Part shown: positions 5,466-5,619 of the stretch, piece after piece | Position numbering within the stretch: position 1 is the stretch's first letter | Layout: every line of letters starts with the position of its first letter | Assembly (NCBI GenBank): GCA_002254335.1 | Contig: NIVA01000143.1 | Span: 1 to 5,619 of the forward strand | Direction of reading: 5' to 3' | Length of the DNA: 5,619 nt | Source: Bacteroidetes bacterium 4572_114 | GTDB lineage: Bacteria > Bacteroidota > Bacteroidia > Bacteroidales > 4484-276 | The notes under the pieces: model-generated | Seen by the model: only the letters and a program-made list of their open reading frames with translations | What the model was told of the DNA's origin: nothing | Databases searched by the model: none | Translations under genes and position numbers: made by a program

Positions 5466-5619
5466 AATACGTTGATGTTTTTTAGATTTTTTTTTAGTAT
5501 TGTTTAAAAGAACAGGTTTTTTGTTACAGGCATCTCCATGGAAAAACCTGTTAGATATCGTATGGCATCCCGCTGCATTATAATATTCTCATCTTTGAAA
5601 GATTAGTAAAATCAATACT
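5457..5619. other. Upstream region of the ATPase, no gene recognised
   Basis: These 163 bases at the window edge hold the inverted repeat at 5511-5552. The longest ATG-led minus-strand frame I checked (5578-5504) encodes only 24 residues, starting MQRDAIRYLTGF, and is not recognisable. No exact TAnnTTTG promoter box was found on the minus strand. The DNA may include the eroded 5' end of the ATPase gene. Confidence 0.4.
5511..5552. repeat. Inverted repeat AACAGGTTTTT-N20-AAAAACCTGTT
   Basis: Eleven-base perfect arms at 5511-5521 and 5542-5552 enclose a 20-base loop containing another ACAGG and most of the palindrome TCCATGGA (5535-5542). No T-run follows on either strand. The right arm extended to CTAACAGGTTT (minus strand, 5554-5544) is identical to 1102-1112 near the other end of the window, suggesting a dispersed short intergenic repeat family. 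Confidence 0.7.

Noticed and set aside
5504..5578. A 24-residue minus-strand reading frame upstream of the ATPase
   Set aside because: It is very short, in a different frame from the ATPase, spans the inverted repeat, and does not resemble the family's N-terminus well enough to propose a frameshift.

Overview
The window looks like a chromosomal piece of an anaerobic member of the Bacteroidota, probably Bacteroidales/Marinilabiliales. The evidence is a secreted FISUMP-domain protein with the N-terminal module typical of this phylum, a Crp/Fnr regulator and an AAA_14/DUF4143-type ATPase of the style abundant in these genomes, promoter-like TAnnTTTG boxes, AT-rich intergenic DNA and weak Shine-Dalgarno sequences. 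No rRNA, tRNA, CRISPR array or complete transposon is visible.

Left third (14-1949, minus strand): three co-directional genes form a probable thiol-redox/metal-cofactor module. In transcription order they are a small NifX/NafY-like protein of the dinitrogenase iron-molybdenum cofactor family (1544-1897), a thioredoxin-fold protein whose CGPC site appears replaced by MGPM with flanking cysteines (1154-1501), and a thioredoxin reductase (14-940). The reductase keeps the CATC redox site but lacks the arginines that normally bind the NADPH 2'-phosphate. A good Bacteroidota-type promoter candidate (1918-1949) precedes the first gene. The last two genes are separated by 213 bases that include a run of six 8-base tandem units ending next to the reductase start. 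This module is the most interesting part of the window: each redox protein departs from the textbook form in its key residues, and they sit beside a metal-cluster-binding family member.

Middle (1898-3496): an intergenic stretch with a small dyad (1991-2006), then a secreted FISUMP protein (2117-3214, minus), then a divergent intergenic region holding the likely promoter of the next gene.

Right (3497-5619): a Crp/Fnr-type regulator with an apparent TTG start (3497-4189, plus) converges on an AAA+ ATPase (4311-5456, minus). A hairpin between them may terminate the ATPase transcript. The ATPase has no ordinary ATG-led N-terminus. Its start region sits inside a 25-base inverted repeat, and a second inverted repeat (5511-5552) with an AACAGGTTT motif, also found at 1102-1112, lies just upstream. 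Nothing directly links the regulator, the FISUMP protein or the ATPase to the redox module.
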